64,000 bases of DNA from Porphyrobacter sp. (GTDB lineage Bacteria > Pseudomonadota > Alphaproteobacteria > Sphingomonadales > Sphingomonadaceae): NCBI GenBank assembly GCA_017744315.1, contig JAGIBN010000004.1, positions 124,001 to 188,000 of the forward strand, written 5' to 3'. Numbering within the stretch: position 1 is the first letter of the stretch; every line of letters begins with the position of its first letter. The notes beneath the pieces were generated by a model, which saw only the letters and a program-made list of their open reading frames with translations, ran no database searches and was not told the origin of the DNA. Both the position numbers and the translations under genes were made by a program. Of this stretch, positions 35,941 through 44,838 are shown in pieces.

Positions 35941-36933
35941 ATGAGTTTGGATTTGCAGATGTCTGGGCGTCCCGATGAGATTGCAGAAGAGACGATGGCG
36001 TTCCTCCGACACCATCGCCTCGAGCCGATTCCGCAGAACTACACGCTCTGCTACGCGGCCCTCTCCGGCACGCACCCGGCGCTGCGGAAGGCTCTGGGCG
36101 AAATCAGTGACGAGGGCATTCGCGTCACGCAAAAGGATGCCGACGAGCTTTTCGCGCAATTCCTGGCCACTCTTCCGCTTGGCCTGAGCACAGAAGAGCC
36201 CGACCATGCCAGGGCCCTCCGCCACCAGGCCCTCAAGATCGCCGACGCGGTGAACGACGCTGCCGGGGTTGCCGGCGCTTTCAATCTTGAGCTGAGCAGC
36301 GATTACGATCGGCTGAAGTCCGATCCGGCCAATGTTGCCACGATCCTGGCGACCACGCTCGACCGATCACGCAAAGCCGAAAACGAACTCGCCGCGGCGA
36401 TGGCCGAATTGCAGACCTTGAGGTCCGAGCTGGATGCGGCTCGCGAGGATTCCACGCGCGATGCGGTGACCAACTTGCGCAATCGGCGCGCGCTCCTTGC
36501 CCATCTTACCGAGCTCGCCGAAGAAAAGCGGGACCATGTTCTGGCGATCTGCGACGTGGACTACTTCAAGTCGGTCAACGACAGATACGGGCACGTGGTC
36601 GGCGACCGCGTCCTGAAATCGATCGCCAACGCCCTCTCCATGGCCTGCGCGCCGCACCTCGTCGGACGATGGGGCGGAGAGGAATTCCTGGTCATCATCG
36701 CCGACACCGAACTCAGCGACGCCCAGCGCATCATCGAGGAAGCCCGCGAAAGCGTCGCCAGCCGGCGGTACAAGCTGCGCGAAACCGACGAGCCCCTTGG
36801 CTCGATCACCTTCTCGGCCGGCCTGACCTGCGTGAACGACACCGACAACAGCGCCCAGGACGCGCTCGTTCGGGCCGACAAGTTGCTCTACCGCGCCAAG
36901 TCCGAGGGCAGAAATCGCTCCATCGCCGCCTAG
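35941..36933 (+). CDS. Diguanylate cyclase (GGDEF)
   Basis: 330 residues, soluble. An N-terminal helical region (1-165) of unknown sensing function is followed by a GGDEF domain with DAVTNLRNRRAL, DVDYFKSVNDRYGHVVGD and the active-site RWGGEEF (GGEEF at 245-249). The RxxD inhibitory site normally five residues before the motif is absent (ACAPHLVGR), so product feedback is probably lost. No EAL domain. Makes c-di-GMP; a PilZ protein lies 4 kb away. Confidence 0.9.
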   Translation: MSLDLQMSGRPDEIAEETMAFLRHHRLEPIPQNYTLCYAALSGTHPALRKALGEISDEGIRVTQKDADELFAQFLATLPLGLSTEEPDHARALRHQALKIADAVNDAAGVAGAFNLELSSDYDRLKSDPANVATILATTLDRSRKAENELAAAMAELQTLRSELDAAREDSTRDAVTNLRNRRALLAHLTELAEEKRDHVLAICDVDYFKSVNDRYGHVVGDRVLKSIANALSMACAPHLVGRWGGEEFLVIIADTELSDAQRIIEEARESVASRRYKLRETDEPLGSITFSAGLTCVNDTDNSAQDALVRADKLLYRAKSEGRNRSIAA

Positions 36934-37024
36934 GCGCGCGCCAGAGACACCTATTTCGCACAGTGTTGCAACCACCGGTTGAACCCACCATGGAAAGCGG
37001 ACGTAGAGGTGTTAGGAATCCGTC

Positions 37025-37417
37025 ATGCTTTCGCTGTCGATTACCGGTTTCCACCCCGACCCTGACCGCGTGACGGATATACTTGGAATTGCTCCCACCT
37101 CGGTCGCTAGGAAAGGTGACCTGCGGCCCAGTGGACGCGCGTTCGATTTCAACGGCTGGTGGGTAGAAGTCCATCCCGCCAAGTTGACTGAGGGACAAAC
37201 GCATTCAGTCGGGTTGGCCCAGATCATCAACTTACTCCGAGGTCGGGCAGCGGCGTTCGCTACTCTCTGGACAGAACTGCAGCCTCGCGCAGTCACCATT
37301 TATGGCGGTCTATATCATCAGGGTGACGAGCAGTGCGGCATTTGGCTGGACCCGGAGGACATGGGTATTTTAGCTGAGTGCGGAATCGGATGGGGGCTCG
37401 ACATCCATAGCGAATAG
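37025..37417 (+). CDS. DUF4279-domain protein
   Basis: 130 residues. LSITGFHPDPDRVTDILGI opens the typical DUF4279 pattern, followed by GDLRPSGRAFDFNGWWVE and YGGLYHQGDEQCGIWLDPE. Function of the family is not known; members are small cytoplasmic proteins scattered near accessory genes. TTAGGA precedes the ATG. Confidence 0.75.
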   Translation: MLSLSITGFHPDPDRVTDILGIAPTSVARKGDLRPSGRAFDFNGWWVEVHPAKLTEGQTHSVGLAQIINLLRGRAAAFATLWTELQPRAVTIYGGLYHQGDEQCGIWLDPEDMGILAECGIGWGLDIHSE

Positions 37418-37477
37418 CCAATGTCCGCAATGGGTCGCTAGCAGACGGTCCGATTTAGAGTGAGCGGCAGTTCGCAG

Positions 37478-37927
37478 TTAGACCCGACCGTTGCCCTGCA
37501 AGCACACGGCGTTGTTGCCGCATTCCAGGTGCCGTCTCATCAACTCTCGGACCTCGCTTATCGTAGGGCATGGCGCACCCGCATCGAAGTCAAGGAATGT
37601 GAGGGGGACGGGGTAAAACTGGGTGGCCACGTTGAGGTTAGCTTCCAGGAGCGACTTGGACACGTCGTTCCCGTTCCAAGTGATTGAGCTATCCGCACCA
37701 ACTTTGATCACGTTCCTCAAGTTGCTGCCAGGATGAGCTGGGCTGGTACTTGCAAATTCATCGAATGAACGAAAATCGGCAGGCCTTTTGGCACAATTGC
37801 CCGAGGTCGGCACAGCAGCAGTGCTCACTTCGTCTCTCGCAAGCACCCGTGCATTGGTATCCCCACTGTCGGGGGAGCAAGCTGCAGTCAGGCAGATCAA
37901 TGATCCGAGCCAGATCGAGCGCATCAT
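37478..37927 (-). CDS. Lipoprotein resembling an ExbD/TolR periplasmic domain
   Basis: 149 residues from the ATG at 37927 (a second ATG follows directly); the frame is open 12 codons more. A lipoprotein signal has lipobox LTAAC. After a 60-residue Ser/Thr-rich linker, the pattern NVIKVGADSSITWNGNDVSK to PVPLTFLDFDAGAPCPTISE and VRELMRR follows the ExbD periplasmic domain (strand, dG-x-I-x-x-NG, helix, strand with D, helix). Two Cys pairs in the C-terminal part may form disulfides. It lacks the ExbD membrane helix with its Asp. Divergent from a TonB-dependent receptor. Assignment to the ExbD fold is by pattern only. Confidence 0.6.
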   Translation of the reverse strand: MMRSIWLGSLICLTAACSPDSGDTNARVLARDEVSTAAVPTSGNCAKRPADFRSFDEFASTSPAHPGSNLRNVIKVGADSSITWNGNDVSKSLLEANLNVATQFYPVPLTFLDFDAGAPCPTISEVRELMRRHLECGNNAVCLQGNGRV

Positions 37928-38114
37928 AAGTGATAGTATAACATGCAGTCGAAGCCCCGCCAAGGGGTGCTAGCAACTGTCCGCCGTCGGAGCGATCTCC
38001 GCTGGCGGCTCGCCACATATCACTGACAACTGCGCAGACATCCAACTCCGATCTTTCCGTAACCAGTCACCGCTGTATAGGGCCGGATATAGTGATTCGG
38101 TTGGAGGGTTTTTC

Positions 38115-40502
38115 GTGAGGGTTATCGTTCGCGCCGGGGTTTCCGCCCTGGCGATTTGTGGTGCGTTCGCCAGCGGCGGCGCACTGGCGCAGGACAATGG
38201 CGCAGCTGAACAAAAGGCCGCCGAGGCCAGCAATTCCAACGAGGGCGTTGGCACTATCATCGTGACCGCCCGCCGGCGCGAGGAAGACCTCCAGTCGGTC
38301 CCCGTGGCCGTCTCGGTGCTGACCGGGGAGCAGCTCGACCGCGCCTACATCGTCAACACGCAGGGTGTGGCCGCGCAAGTCCCGAGCCTCAACTACTCGT
38401 CAGCCAATCCGCGCAACACCGCCTTCACGATCCGCGGTCTCGGATCGAGCGTGGTGGCCGTCAGCCAGGCCAACGACGGCCTGGAGCCCGGCGTCGGCTT
38501 CTATGTCGACCAGGTCTACCACGCCCGCGCAGCGACGGCGGCCTTCGACTTCAGCGACATCGAACGCGTCGAAGTGCTGCGCGGTCCGCAAGGCACCTTG
38601 TTCGGCAAGAACACCACGGCTGGCGCGATCAACATCACCTCGCGGCTTCCCACCTTCACGCCCGAAGCCAACATGGAGCTGAGCCTGGGCGAGCGACAGT
38701 TCATCCAGGCGAAGGCGAGCGCCTCCGGCCCCCTGGTTGGCGACACCGTCGCCTATCGCCTGTCGGGCCTGATCACCGAGCGTGACGGCGTGATCCACAA
38801 CGTCGTCACCGGCCAGGATCACAACACGATCGGCAACACGGCAGTTCGCGGTCAGCTGCTGTTCGACCTGGGCGGAGAGTCCCGGCTGCGGCTGATCGCC
38901 GACTATGCCGACTTCAAGAGCAACTGCTGCACGCAGGTACCCTATACCGTCGGCACCAGCCTGCGACCCGCCGCGCGCCAGTATCCGGCACTTGCTGCGG
39001 GCAAGAACTATGCGCCGCCCAGCTGGAATCCCTACGACCGCCTGACCGATATCGACGCACCGCTCGGCGTCGACACCAATGAGGGCGGGGTCTCGGCCAT
39101 TTTGGACTGGGCTCTCGGCAATCATACCCTGACCTCGGTCTCGGCCTGGCGTTTCTGGAACTGGGACGCGGCCAACGACCGCGACTATATCGGCTTGCCG
39201 ATCCAGCTGTCGCAGCACATCCCCTCGCGACAGGATCAGTACAGCCAGGAACTGCGCCTCGCGTCCGATGGCGACGGGCCGCTGAGCTATGTCGGCGGGC
39301 TCTACTTCTTCCGCCAGGTCATCACCGGTCGCCCGATCAGCATCTACGGCCCCGATGCCGCTTACTGGCTTATCGGTCCGACGACCGGCGCCAATGCCAC
39401 GCCGGTCCCGGCCAACCTGCTCGACGGCTATGGCTCGGACGGCAGCACGCGCTTCGCCACCAACAGCTACGCTGCGTTCGCCGAGGTCAACTATCGGCTG
39501 CTCCCGAGCCTGACGCTCACCGGCGGCCTGCGCTACACTTACGAGACCAAGGCAGGCGATTACGCCACGACGGTTTCCGGGGGCCTGGAGACCACCAACG
39601 CGGCGCTCATCAACGCCAAACTTTCCGTCCTTCGCCCGCAGACCTATTCGGCCGAGGACAAGGACGGCAGCCTGTCGGGCCGGGCCAACCTGGACTGGCA
39701 AGCCACCGACAGCGTGATGGCCTACGTGAGCTATGCGCGCGGCTACAAGTCGGGCGGCATCAACATGTCGGGCCTCCCGCTCAACGCCCAGAACCAGCCG
39801 GTCCTGTCGACCGCGGTGATCGAGCCGGAACGCAACACGACTTACGAGGCAGGCATCAAGAGCGAGTGGTTCGATCGCGCGCTACTGTTCAACCTGACCG
39901 GCTACTGGACCGACGTCACCAACTTCCAGGCGACGATCGTCGACAGTTCGCAGACGGTCGCGCTGCGGGGGTATCTCTCGAACATCCCCAAGGTCACCGT
40001 GAAAGGCATCGAGGCGGACGCGATCGCGCAGATCGGGCCCAACCTGTCCCTGCGCGCATCTCTGGCCTATTCGGACGGTCGCTATGCCGACTATCCAGCC
40101 GGGCCGTGTCCGCTGGAACAGCAGGGAAGCGCAACCGCGGCCTGCGACCTGACCGGGCAGAAGCTGGCCGGCCTGTCACCATGGTCAGCCTCGCTTGCTG
40201 CCGACTACACCATCCCTGCAGGTCCGGGTGAGATCGTGCTGCACGCGGATTCCAGCTGGAAGGACGATTACAACGGCGACTCCAGCCTGACGCAATATAC
40301 GATGATCGACAGCTACAACCTGACCAACGCCAGCATCGGCTATCGTTCGAACGACGGTTGGGAAGTGGCGGTATTCGCGCGCAACCTGCTCGACGCGAAC
40401 TACATCCAGAACGTCACGATCCAGGCCGGCAACTCGGGCCTGATCCTCGCAACTCCGAGCGATCCGCGCACGGCGGGCGTTACCTTGCGGGCTTCGTTCT
40501 AA
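38115..40502 (+). CDS. TonB-dependent receptor (siderophore/vitamin-type)
   Basis: 795 residues. A signal peptide ends GGALAQ; TonB box-like GTIIVTARRREEDLQSVPVAVSV, plug with VPSLNYSSANPRNTAFTIRG and VEVLRGPQGTLFGKNTTAGAINI, and a barrel ending in RASF. GTG start with GGAGGG upstream. The plug pattern belongs to the large sphingomonad receptor group that has diverse substrates; no ligand enzyme is nearby, so the substrate is unknown. It is smaller and of another subfamily than the pectin-locus receptor. Confidence 0.9.
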   Translation: MRVIVRAGVSALAICGAFASGGALAQDNGAAEQKAAEASNSNEGVGTIIVTARRREEDLQSVPVAVSVLTGEQLDRAYIVNTQGVAAQVPSLNYSSANPRNTAFTIRGLGSSVVAVSQANDGLEPGVGFYVDQVYHARAATAAFDFSDIERVEVLRGPQGTLFGKNTTAGAINITSRLPTFTPEANMELSLGERQFIQAKASASGPLVGDTVAYRLSGLITERDGVIHNVVTGQDHNTIGNTAVRGQLLFDLGGESRLRLIADYADFKSNCCTQVPYTVGTSLRPAARQYPALAAGKNYAPPSWNPYDRLTDIDAPLGVDTNEGGVSAILDWALGNHTLTSVSAWRFWNWDAANDRDYIGLPIQLSQHIPSRQDQYSQELRLASDGDGPLSYVGGLYFFRQVITGRPISIYGPDAAYWLIGPTTGANATPVPANLLDGYGSDGSTRFATNSYAAFAEVNYRLLPSLTLTGGLRYTYETKAGDYATTVSGGLETTNAALINAKLSVLRPQTYSAEDKDGSLSGRANLDWQATDSVMAYVSYARGYKSGGINMSGLPLNAQNQPVLSTAVIEPERNTTYEAGIKSEWFDRALLFNLTGYWTDVTNFQATIVDSSQTVALRGYLSNIPKVTVKGIEADAIAQIGPNLSLRASLAYSDGRYADYPAGPCPLEQQGSATAACDLTGQKLAGLSPWSASLAADYTIPAGPGEIVLHADSSWKDDYNGDSSLTQYTMIDSYNLTNASIGYRSNDGWEVAVFARNLLDANYIQNVTIQAGNSGLILATPSDPRTAGVTLRASF

Positions 40503-40515
40503 CGAGGGGTACACG

Positions 40516-40540
40516 GGCGTGCGGCACTGCTGCACGCCCC
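40516..40540. terminator. Hairpin between receptor and retropepsin-like gene
   Basis: Perfect 8-bp stem GGGCGTGC/GCACGCCC around a 9-nt loop, between two convergent stop codons. A short CCTTTC follows on the plus strand. It is a likely bidirectional terminator. Confidence 0.55.
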
Positions 40541-40543
40541 CTT

Positions 40544-41359
40544 TCACCGCGGTTCCAGCCAGATCTTTCGGTCCCTGAAGTCTGCGGTGATGAGGAAGTG
40601 ACGCAGGATCGATGTACCGATGTTCAGGTCGTTGGCGCTCGACTGGTCGTCTATGGCCGCACGCACGTCGCGGAATTCGGTACCGGCCACCTCGAGGAGC
40701 GGAATGACCACCAGGTCCCGGTTCAGTTCCCCACCGATCCCGCCGCCCGCCTTCTGGCCCACGCTCTGCAAGCCCAGCTTGTCGGCCAGCGCGCGCGATA
40801 TGAGCACTTCGGACCCATTCCCGAGGTCGAATTCTGCCTGGACGACCTGCCCTCCTACAACCGCGGGCAAAGCTTCTACGCCTGCATGAGCGGTGAGCGG
40901 CAATTCACGGCCCGGAGGTGGGGCATCGCGCGTTTCCACGGTAACGCGCCTTCCACCTATATCGACGCGCACTCTGGCAGCATCGAACACCTCTCGTCCG
41001 AGCACGACGTTCGTCGGGCGCTTGATCAGCCGCTTCGAGAGTTCGCTTAGATCGGTAACCACCACGGCTTCCGGGTGCAGTTCGAGATCGAGAACCTCGA
41101 TCCGTACCCCCTCGACGATGTGCGCGGTCGTACTGCCGCCCGAGCCCCTGATCGTCTGAGCCGTTCCGCCCGAGATGTTCGCAAGCCGAGCAAATTCGGG
41201 ATCGATGAGAGTAGCTTCAGCCGCGCTATCCAGCAGGACCTCCGTCTCAACCCCATTTACCCGCGCCTCGACGAAGACCCGCCCGTTATCGAAAGTGAGC
41301 GGCTCGGCGGCCGCCGGCACGGCGAGCGCGAAGAGCAAGATTCCAAGGCTGCGGATCAT
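40544..41359 (-). CDS. Exported retropepsin-like aspartic protease, double domain
   Basis: 271 residues with a signal peptide ending VPAAAEP. Two tandem retropepsin-like lobes follow. The first active-site loop reads LLDSAAEATLI (D44-Ser-Ala) where DTG/DSG is usual. The second reads EFDLGNGSEVLI (Asp-Leu-Gly). Both loops keep Asp but alter the Gly or Thr, so activity is uncertain. Each lobe has the downstream hydrophobic-Gly (VVLGREVF, NIGTSILRHF). Related exported proteins are typical of alphaproteobacteria. No operon partner; convergent to the receptor gene. Confidence 0.75.
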   Translation of the reverse strand: MIRSLGILLFALAVPAAAEPLTFDNGRVFVEARVNGVETEVLLDSAAEATLIDPEFARLANISGGTAQTIRGSGGSTTAHIVEGVRIEVLDLELHPEAVVVTDLSELSKRLIKRPTNVVLGREVFDAARVRVDIGGRRVTVETRDAPPPGRELPLTAHAGVEALPAVVGGQVVQAEFDLGNGSEVLISRALADKLGLQSVGQKAGGGIGGELNRDLVVIPLLEVAGTEFRDVRAAIDDQSSANDLNIGTSILRHFLITADFRDRKIWLEPR

Positions 41360-41721
41360 CGGGCTCTTAGTCCTTTGGGCCCACTTTCAAGGCAAACGGT
41401 GTATCGTTTTGGTCGACGTCCGCAAAGGGCAGGAAAAGCCGACGCGGCGAAAACACTTTCCTACAGGCCAACATCCGGTCCATGGTGTACGGGCTCTTTC
41501 AAATTGTTGGATTCGCTCAGAAAAATGCGACTAAGAAAACTGTCACCTTGTCGCGACGGTGTGAAGGCGCAAGGTGACACTTGCCGAAGCAAGGTGACAC
41601 AAAAAATGGCGGAATTCTGCGAAAGGCGGGCTAATGTGACAGTTCGCGCTGGACAGTGTCACCCCGTCACCCCCCTAGGTGTCACCTTGGCGACATTTGG
41701 CAGACTAGGGACCTTTGAGAC
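41360..41721. other. Gene-free stretch containing GTGTCACCTTG-type repeats
   Basis: 362 bp without a convincing gene between the retropepsin-like gene and the pseudouridine synthase gene. Its right half is filled by the repeat cluster described separately. The left half (41360-41530) shows no structure I can name; it carries the promoter of the minus-strand gene. Confidence 0.6.
41541..41690. repeat. Cluster of six GTGTCACCTTG-type repeats
   Basis: Units in order: TGTCACCTTG (41541), CAAGGTGACAC (41570), CAAGGTGACAC (41590), AATGTGACAG (41633), GTGTCACCCC (41656) and GTGTCACCTTGG (41679). Both orientations occur, so hairpins can form. The same units, including the final GTGTCACCTTGGCG, recur at 58.1-58.2 kb. 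Confidence 0.7.
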
Positions 41722-42273
41722 GTGGCGCGGCTGATCCTGTTCAACAAACCCTTTGGGGTGCTGTCGCAGTTCACCGACCGCAGCCTCGACCCCAGCCGCA
41801 AGACGCTGTCGACCTTCATCGACTTGCCGGGCGTCTATCCGGCCGGCCGGCTCGATCTCGATAGCGAGGGCCTGCTCCTGCTTTGCGACGACGGCCGACT
41901 GCAGGCCCGGATCGCCGATCCCCGCTTCAAGACGCCAAAGACCTACCTCGCGCAAGTCGAAGGGGAGCCGGAGGAAACGAGCCTCGAACAGCTGCGAAAG
42001 GGCGTCCGGCTGAAGGACGGCATGACCCGGCCCGGCCGGGCGGAGCGCATCGAAGCGCCGGACCTGTGGCCGCGCGATCCGCCGATCCGGGTTCGAAAGA
42101 CCGTGCCTGACAGCTGGATCAAGCTGACCATCAGCGAGGGACGGAACCGGCAAGTGCGGCGGATGACGGCCGCCGTCGGCCATCCTACGCTCAGGCTGGT
42201 GCGCTGGTCGATCGGCGACTGGACGCTGGAGGGCCTCGCTCCAGGAGAGTGGCGCGAGATCGCGGTCTCCTAG
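41722..42273 (+). CDS. rluE: RsuA/RluE-family rRNA pseudouridine synthase
   Basis: 183 residues, catalytic domain only, no S4 domain. The family signature is [17 protein letters not shown] with catalytic Asp in GRLDLDSEG, then KTYLAQVEG and [17 protein letters not shown]. RluE-type enzymes modify 23S rRNA U2457. The start is GTG at 41722. Symbol by similarity; RluF-like specificity cannot be excluded. The repeat cluster ends 30 bp upstream, leaving little room for a promoter. Confidence 0.88.
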   Translation: MARLILFNKPFGVLSQFTDRSLDPSRKTLSTFIDLPGVYPAGRLDLDSEGLLLLCDDGRLQARIADPRFKTPKTYLAQVEGEPEETSLEQLRKGVRLKDGMTRPGRAERIEAPDLWPRDPPIRVRKTVPDSWIKLTISEGRNRQVRRMTAAVGHPTLRLVRWSIGDWTLEGLAPGEWREIAVS

Positions 42274-42288
42274 GCGCCGAGGCTGGCC

Positions 42289-43440
42289 TCAGCGCTCCTC
42301 GTCAAACGCCACGCTTCCCTGATTGAGCAGGGCCGCGATCAACTCCACCATCGCTCCCGACGTGGCCTGATCGGGGCCGACGGGAACCCGGTCCTGCCCG
42401 GCAAGCTGCTCTGCGAACGAAGCGGTCTCGCCGGAGCAGTCATGGCACTGGCCGTCGACAGATAGCAGCACCGCGCCTGGGCCTTGCCGAACGAAGGCAA
42501 AGCGGCTGGCGGGATTGCGCAGCAGTTCGGAAGGCTCGGCCAGAATGTCGCGCACCTCGTCCGCCTCGAACGGTTCTTCCGGCTGCCAGGTGATCTCGGG
42601 CCGCTTGGGCGTGGTGCTGTAGCCTGCAAACCACCGCGCAAACCCATCGCGGTCGAGCATGCGTTCGGCGATCATGCCGAGCAGGTGATCGATCGCTTCC
42701 TGCGAAATCTCACCGGGGTTCTCCTGCGCCCGCAGATCCGGATCGGCGTAGCGATCGTCATCTTCGAGATCGGCGGTGACGGCCTCCGCCAGATCTTCGA
42801 TCAACTCGCTCCGCGAAGGCGCGCGGAAGCCGACCGAATAGGTCATGCAGTCATCGCTGGCGGCAATGCCATTATGCGCGATGCGCGGCGGGACGTAGAG
42901 AATATCGCCCGGTTCGAGCAGCCATTCCTCGGTCGCTTCGAAGTTCGCGAGCAACCGCAGATCGTCATGCGGCAGCAGCTCTGCGTCAGGACCGCAGGCT
43001 CCGCCCAGCTGCCAGAGGCGCTTGCCGAGGCCCTGCACCAGGAACACATCGTACTGATCGAAATGCGGGCCCACGCCGCCCCCGTCGACGGCATAGCTCA
43101 CCATCACGTCATCGACGCGCCAGTTCGGGATGAAGCGAAACGGCTCGAGCAGCGCGGCTACCTCAGGCACGTGGTGATCGACAGCCTGGACCAGCAGCGT
43201 CCAGGGCGTCTTGCCGAGCCCGCCGAAGCGGCTTTCGGCGAGCGGCCCATGCTCCAGCTCCCAAGTGTCGGCGGCTTGCATGACGAGGCGGCTTTCGACC
43301 TCGCTTTCGCAAGCGAGCCCGGCGAGCTCGTCCGGCTCAAGCGGATTGCTCCACGCCTTCCAGGGGTTCCGGATCAGGAGCGGCTTCTTCTGCCAGTACT
43401 CGCGCAGGAATTGCTCGGGGTCGAAATTGATCATTTGCAT
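42289..43440 (-). CDS. roxA: JmjC-type 50S ribosomal protein L16 arginine hydroxylase-like
   Basis: 383 residues. Cupin_4/JmjC domain with PLLIRNPWKAW near the start, the Fe ligands in VGPHFDQYDVFLVQ (HxD) and RIAHNGIAA (His), and GKRLWQL. The C-terminal winged-helix part (about 280-380) matches the RoxA/YcfD dimer and substrate region. These Fe(II)/2-oxoglutarate enzymes hydroxylate an arginine of L16. Symbol by similarity. Confidence 0.82.
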   Translation of the reverse strand: MQMINFDPEQFLREYWQKKPLLIRNPWKAWSNPLEPDELAGLACESEVESRLVMQAADTWELEHGPLAESRFGGLGKTPWTLLVQAVDHHVPEVAALLEPFRFIPNWRVDDVMVSYAVDGGGVGPHFDQYDVFLVQGLGKRLWQLGGACGPDAELLPHDDLRLLANFEATEEWLLEPGDILYVPPRIAHNGIAASDDCMTYSVGFRAPSRSELIEDLAEAVTADLEDDDRYADPDLRAQENPGEISQEAIDHLLGMIAERMLDRDGFARWFAGYSTTPKRPEITWQPEEPFEADEVRDILAEPSELLRNPASRFAFVRQGPGAVLLSVDGQCHDCSGETASFAEQLAGQDRVPVGPDQATSGAMVELIAALLNQGSVAFDEER

Positions 43441-43454
43441 CGGTTCAGCCCGCT

Positions 43455-44774
43455 CTAGCTTCCCAGGACGTTAAGCACGGCAAGCGACATCGCTTTGACA
43501 CCTGTGCGAATGGTGGGCTCGGGGACGGGAGCGTAGAAGGGCGAGTGATTGGACGGCAGCGGCGGGCCACCGTTGCTCGCCGCTTCTACCTGGCTCGGAT
43601 CGTAGACGCCGATCTCGAAGAACATCGAGCGCGGGATACCGGCCTTGGCGTAGCGCGAGTAATCCTCGCTCGCGGTGACGTATTCCGACTTCGCCGAGGC
43701 GGCCGAGCCGAAAGCCTCGCGGAACACTGCCGCGGTCCGCTCGGTCAGTTCGGGGTCGTTCACGACGGAATCCGTCGCTCCCTGCCAGGCAATCTCCGGA
43801 CTGGGCGCGCCGGCCATCGCCGAGGACGCCAGGGCCACCCGCTCCACTCCGGCACGCAACTTGGCACGAGCTTCGTCGTCGTAGGTTCGGATCGTGCCGC
43901 GCACCGTCACTTCGTCGGGAATGATGTTGCCGGCGGTGCCGCCGTGGATCGAGCCGAAGGTGACCACGCCGGGTTGCTGCGGGTTCTTGTCGCGGCTGAC
44001 CACCGACTGAACATCGACGATGAAGCGCGAGGCGATCAGCACCGGATCGATCGCGGTGTGAGGGCTGGCCCCATGACCGCCCCGCCCCTTGAAGGTGATC
44101 GCTATCGTGTCAGAGTTCGATGACAGCGTGCCTGGCCGGTAGAACACTTGCCCGGCGGCATAAGGGCCGGTGTGCAGCGCGAAGCCGTAGTCAGGCTTCG
44201 GGAAGCGCTCGAACAGCCCGTCGCCCAGCATCGCATCCGCACCGGCCAGAGTCTCCTCGGCAGGCTGGGCGATGAAGACCAGGGTGCCGTGCCAGCTATC
44301 CCTCATCGCCACGAGTGTACGCGCGGTACCGATCCACGACGCCATGTGAATGTCGTGTCCGCAGCTGTGTGCGACGAAGGTCGGCTGACCGTTGTAATTC
44401 ACCTGTACCCGCGAGGCGTAAGGAAGACCGGTCTTCTCCTCCATCGGCAGCGCATCGAGTTCGGTGCGCACCAATACCGTCGGCCCCGACCCATTGCGCA
44501 AGACCGCGACGACGCCGGTACCGCCGACCTTCTCGGTGACGGTAAATCCCAGCTCGCGCATCTGCTTCGCCAGCAAAGCGGCCGTACGCGTTTCCTGCGA
44601 ACTCAGCTCAGGGTGGGCGTGAATGTCGGAATAGAGCCGGAACAGGTCCGGGTAGATCTGGTCGAGAGCCTGGTCGATCCGACCGTCAGCCGCCGCGACA
44701 TCGATCGCTTGAGCGGGCCAGGCCCAGGCACAAAGCGCCAGCGCGAAGCCGAGCCGTCGACGGATCATGGACAT
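43455..44774 (-). CDS. Exported M20-family amidohydrolase
   Basis: 439 residues with signal peptide MSMIRRRLGFALALCAWA to WPAQA. M20D peptidase/amidohydrolase signatures are complete: HAHPELSSQET, VRTELDALPMEEKTG, VAHSCGHDIHMASW, AQPAEETLAGADAM and GRGGHGASPHTAIDP. It would hydrolyse N-acyl amino acids or similar amides in the periplasm with two divalent metals. RoxA gene follows after 14 bp, probably same transcript. Confidence 0.87.
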   Translation of the reverse strand: MSMIRRRLGFALALCAWAWPAQAIDVAAADGRIDQALDQIYPDLFRLYSDIHAHPELSSQETRTAALLAKQMRELGFTVTEKVGGTGVVAVLRNGSGPTVLVRTELDALPMEEKTGLPYASRVQVNYNGQPTFVAHSCGHDIHMASWIGTARTLVAMRDSWHGTLVFIAQPAEETLAGADAMLGDGLFERFPKPDYGFALHTGPYAAGQVFYRPGTLSSNSDTIAITFKGRGGHGASPHTAIDPVLIASRFIVDVQSVVSRDKNPQQPGVVTFGSIHGGTAGNIIPDEVTVRGTIRTYDDEARAKLRAGVERVALASSAMAGAPSPEIAWQGATDSVVNDPELTERTAAVFREAFGSAASAKSEYVTASEDYSRYAKAGIPRSMFFEIGVYDPSQVEAASNGGPPLPSNHSPFYAPVPEPTIRTGVKAMSLAVLNVLGS

Positions 44775-44838
44775 ACCTCACTCTCTGCGGATGCGGCGTC
44801 CCATAACCGGTGAGCCGCGGCGAAGCAAAGCCGCGCCT

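Noticed and set aside
41541-41690. CRISPR-like array
   Set aside because: Units are 10-12 bp, in both orientations and irregularly spaced, with no cas genes, so not a CRISPR.
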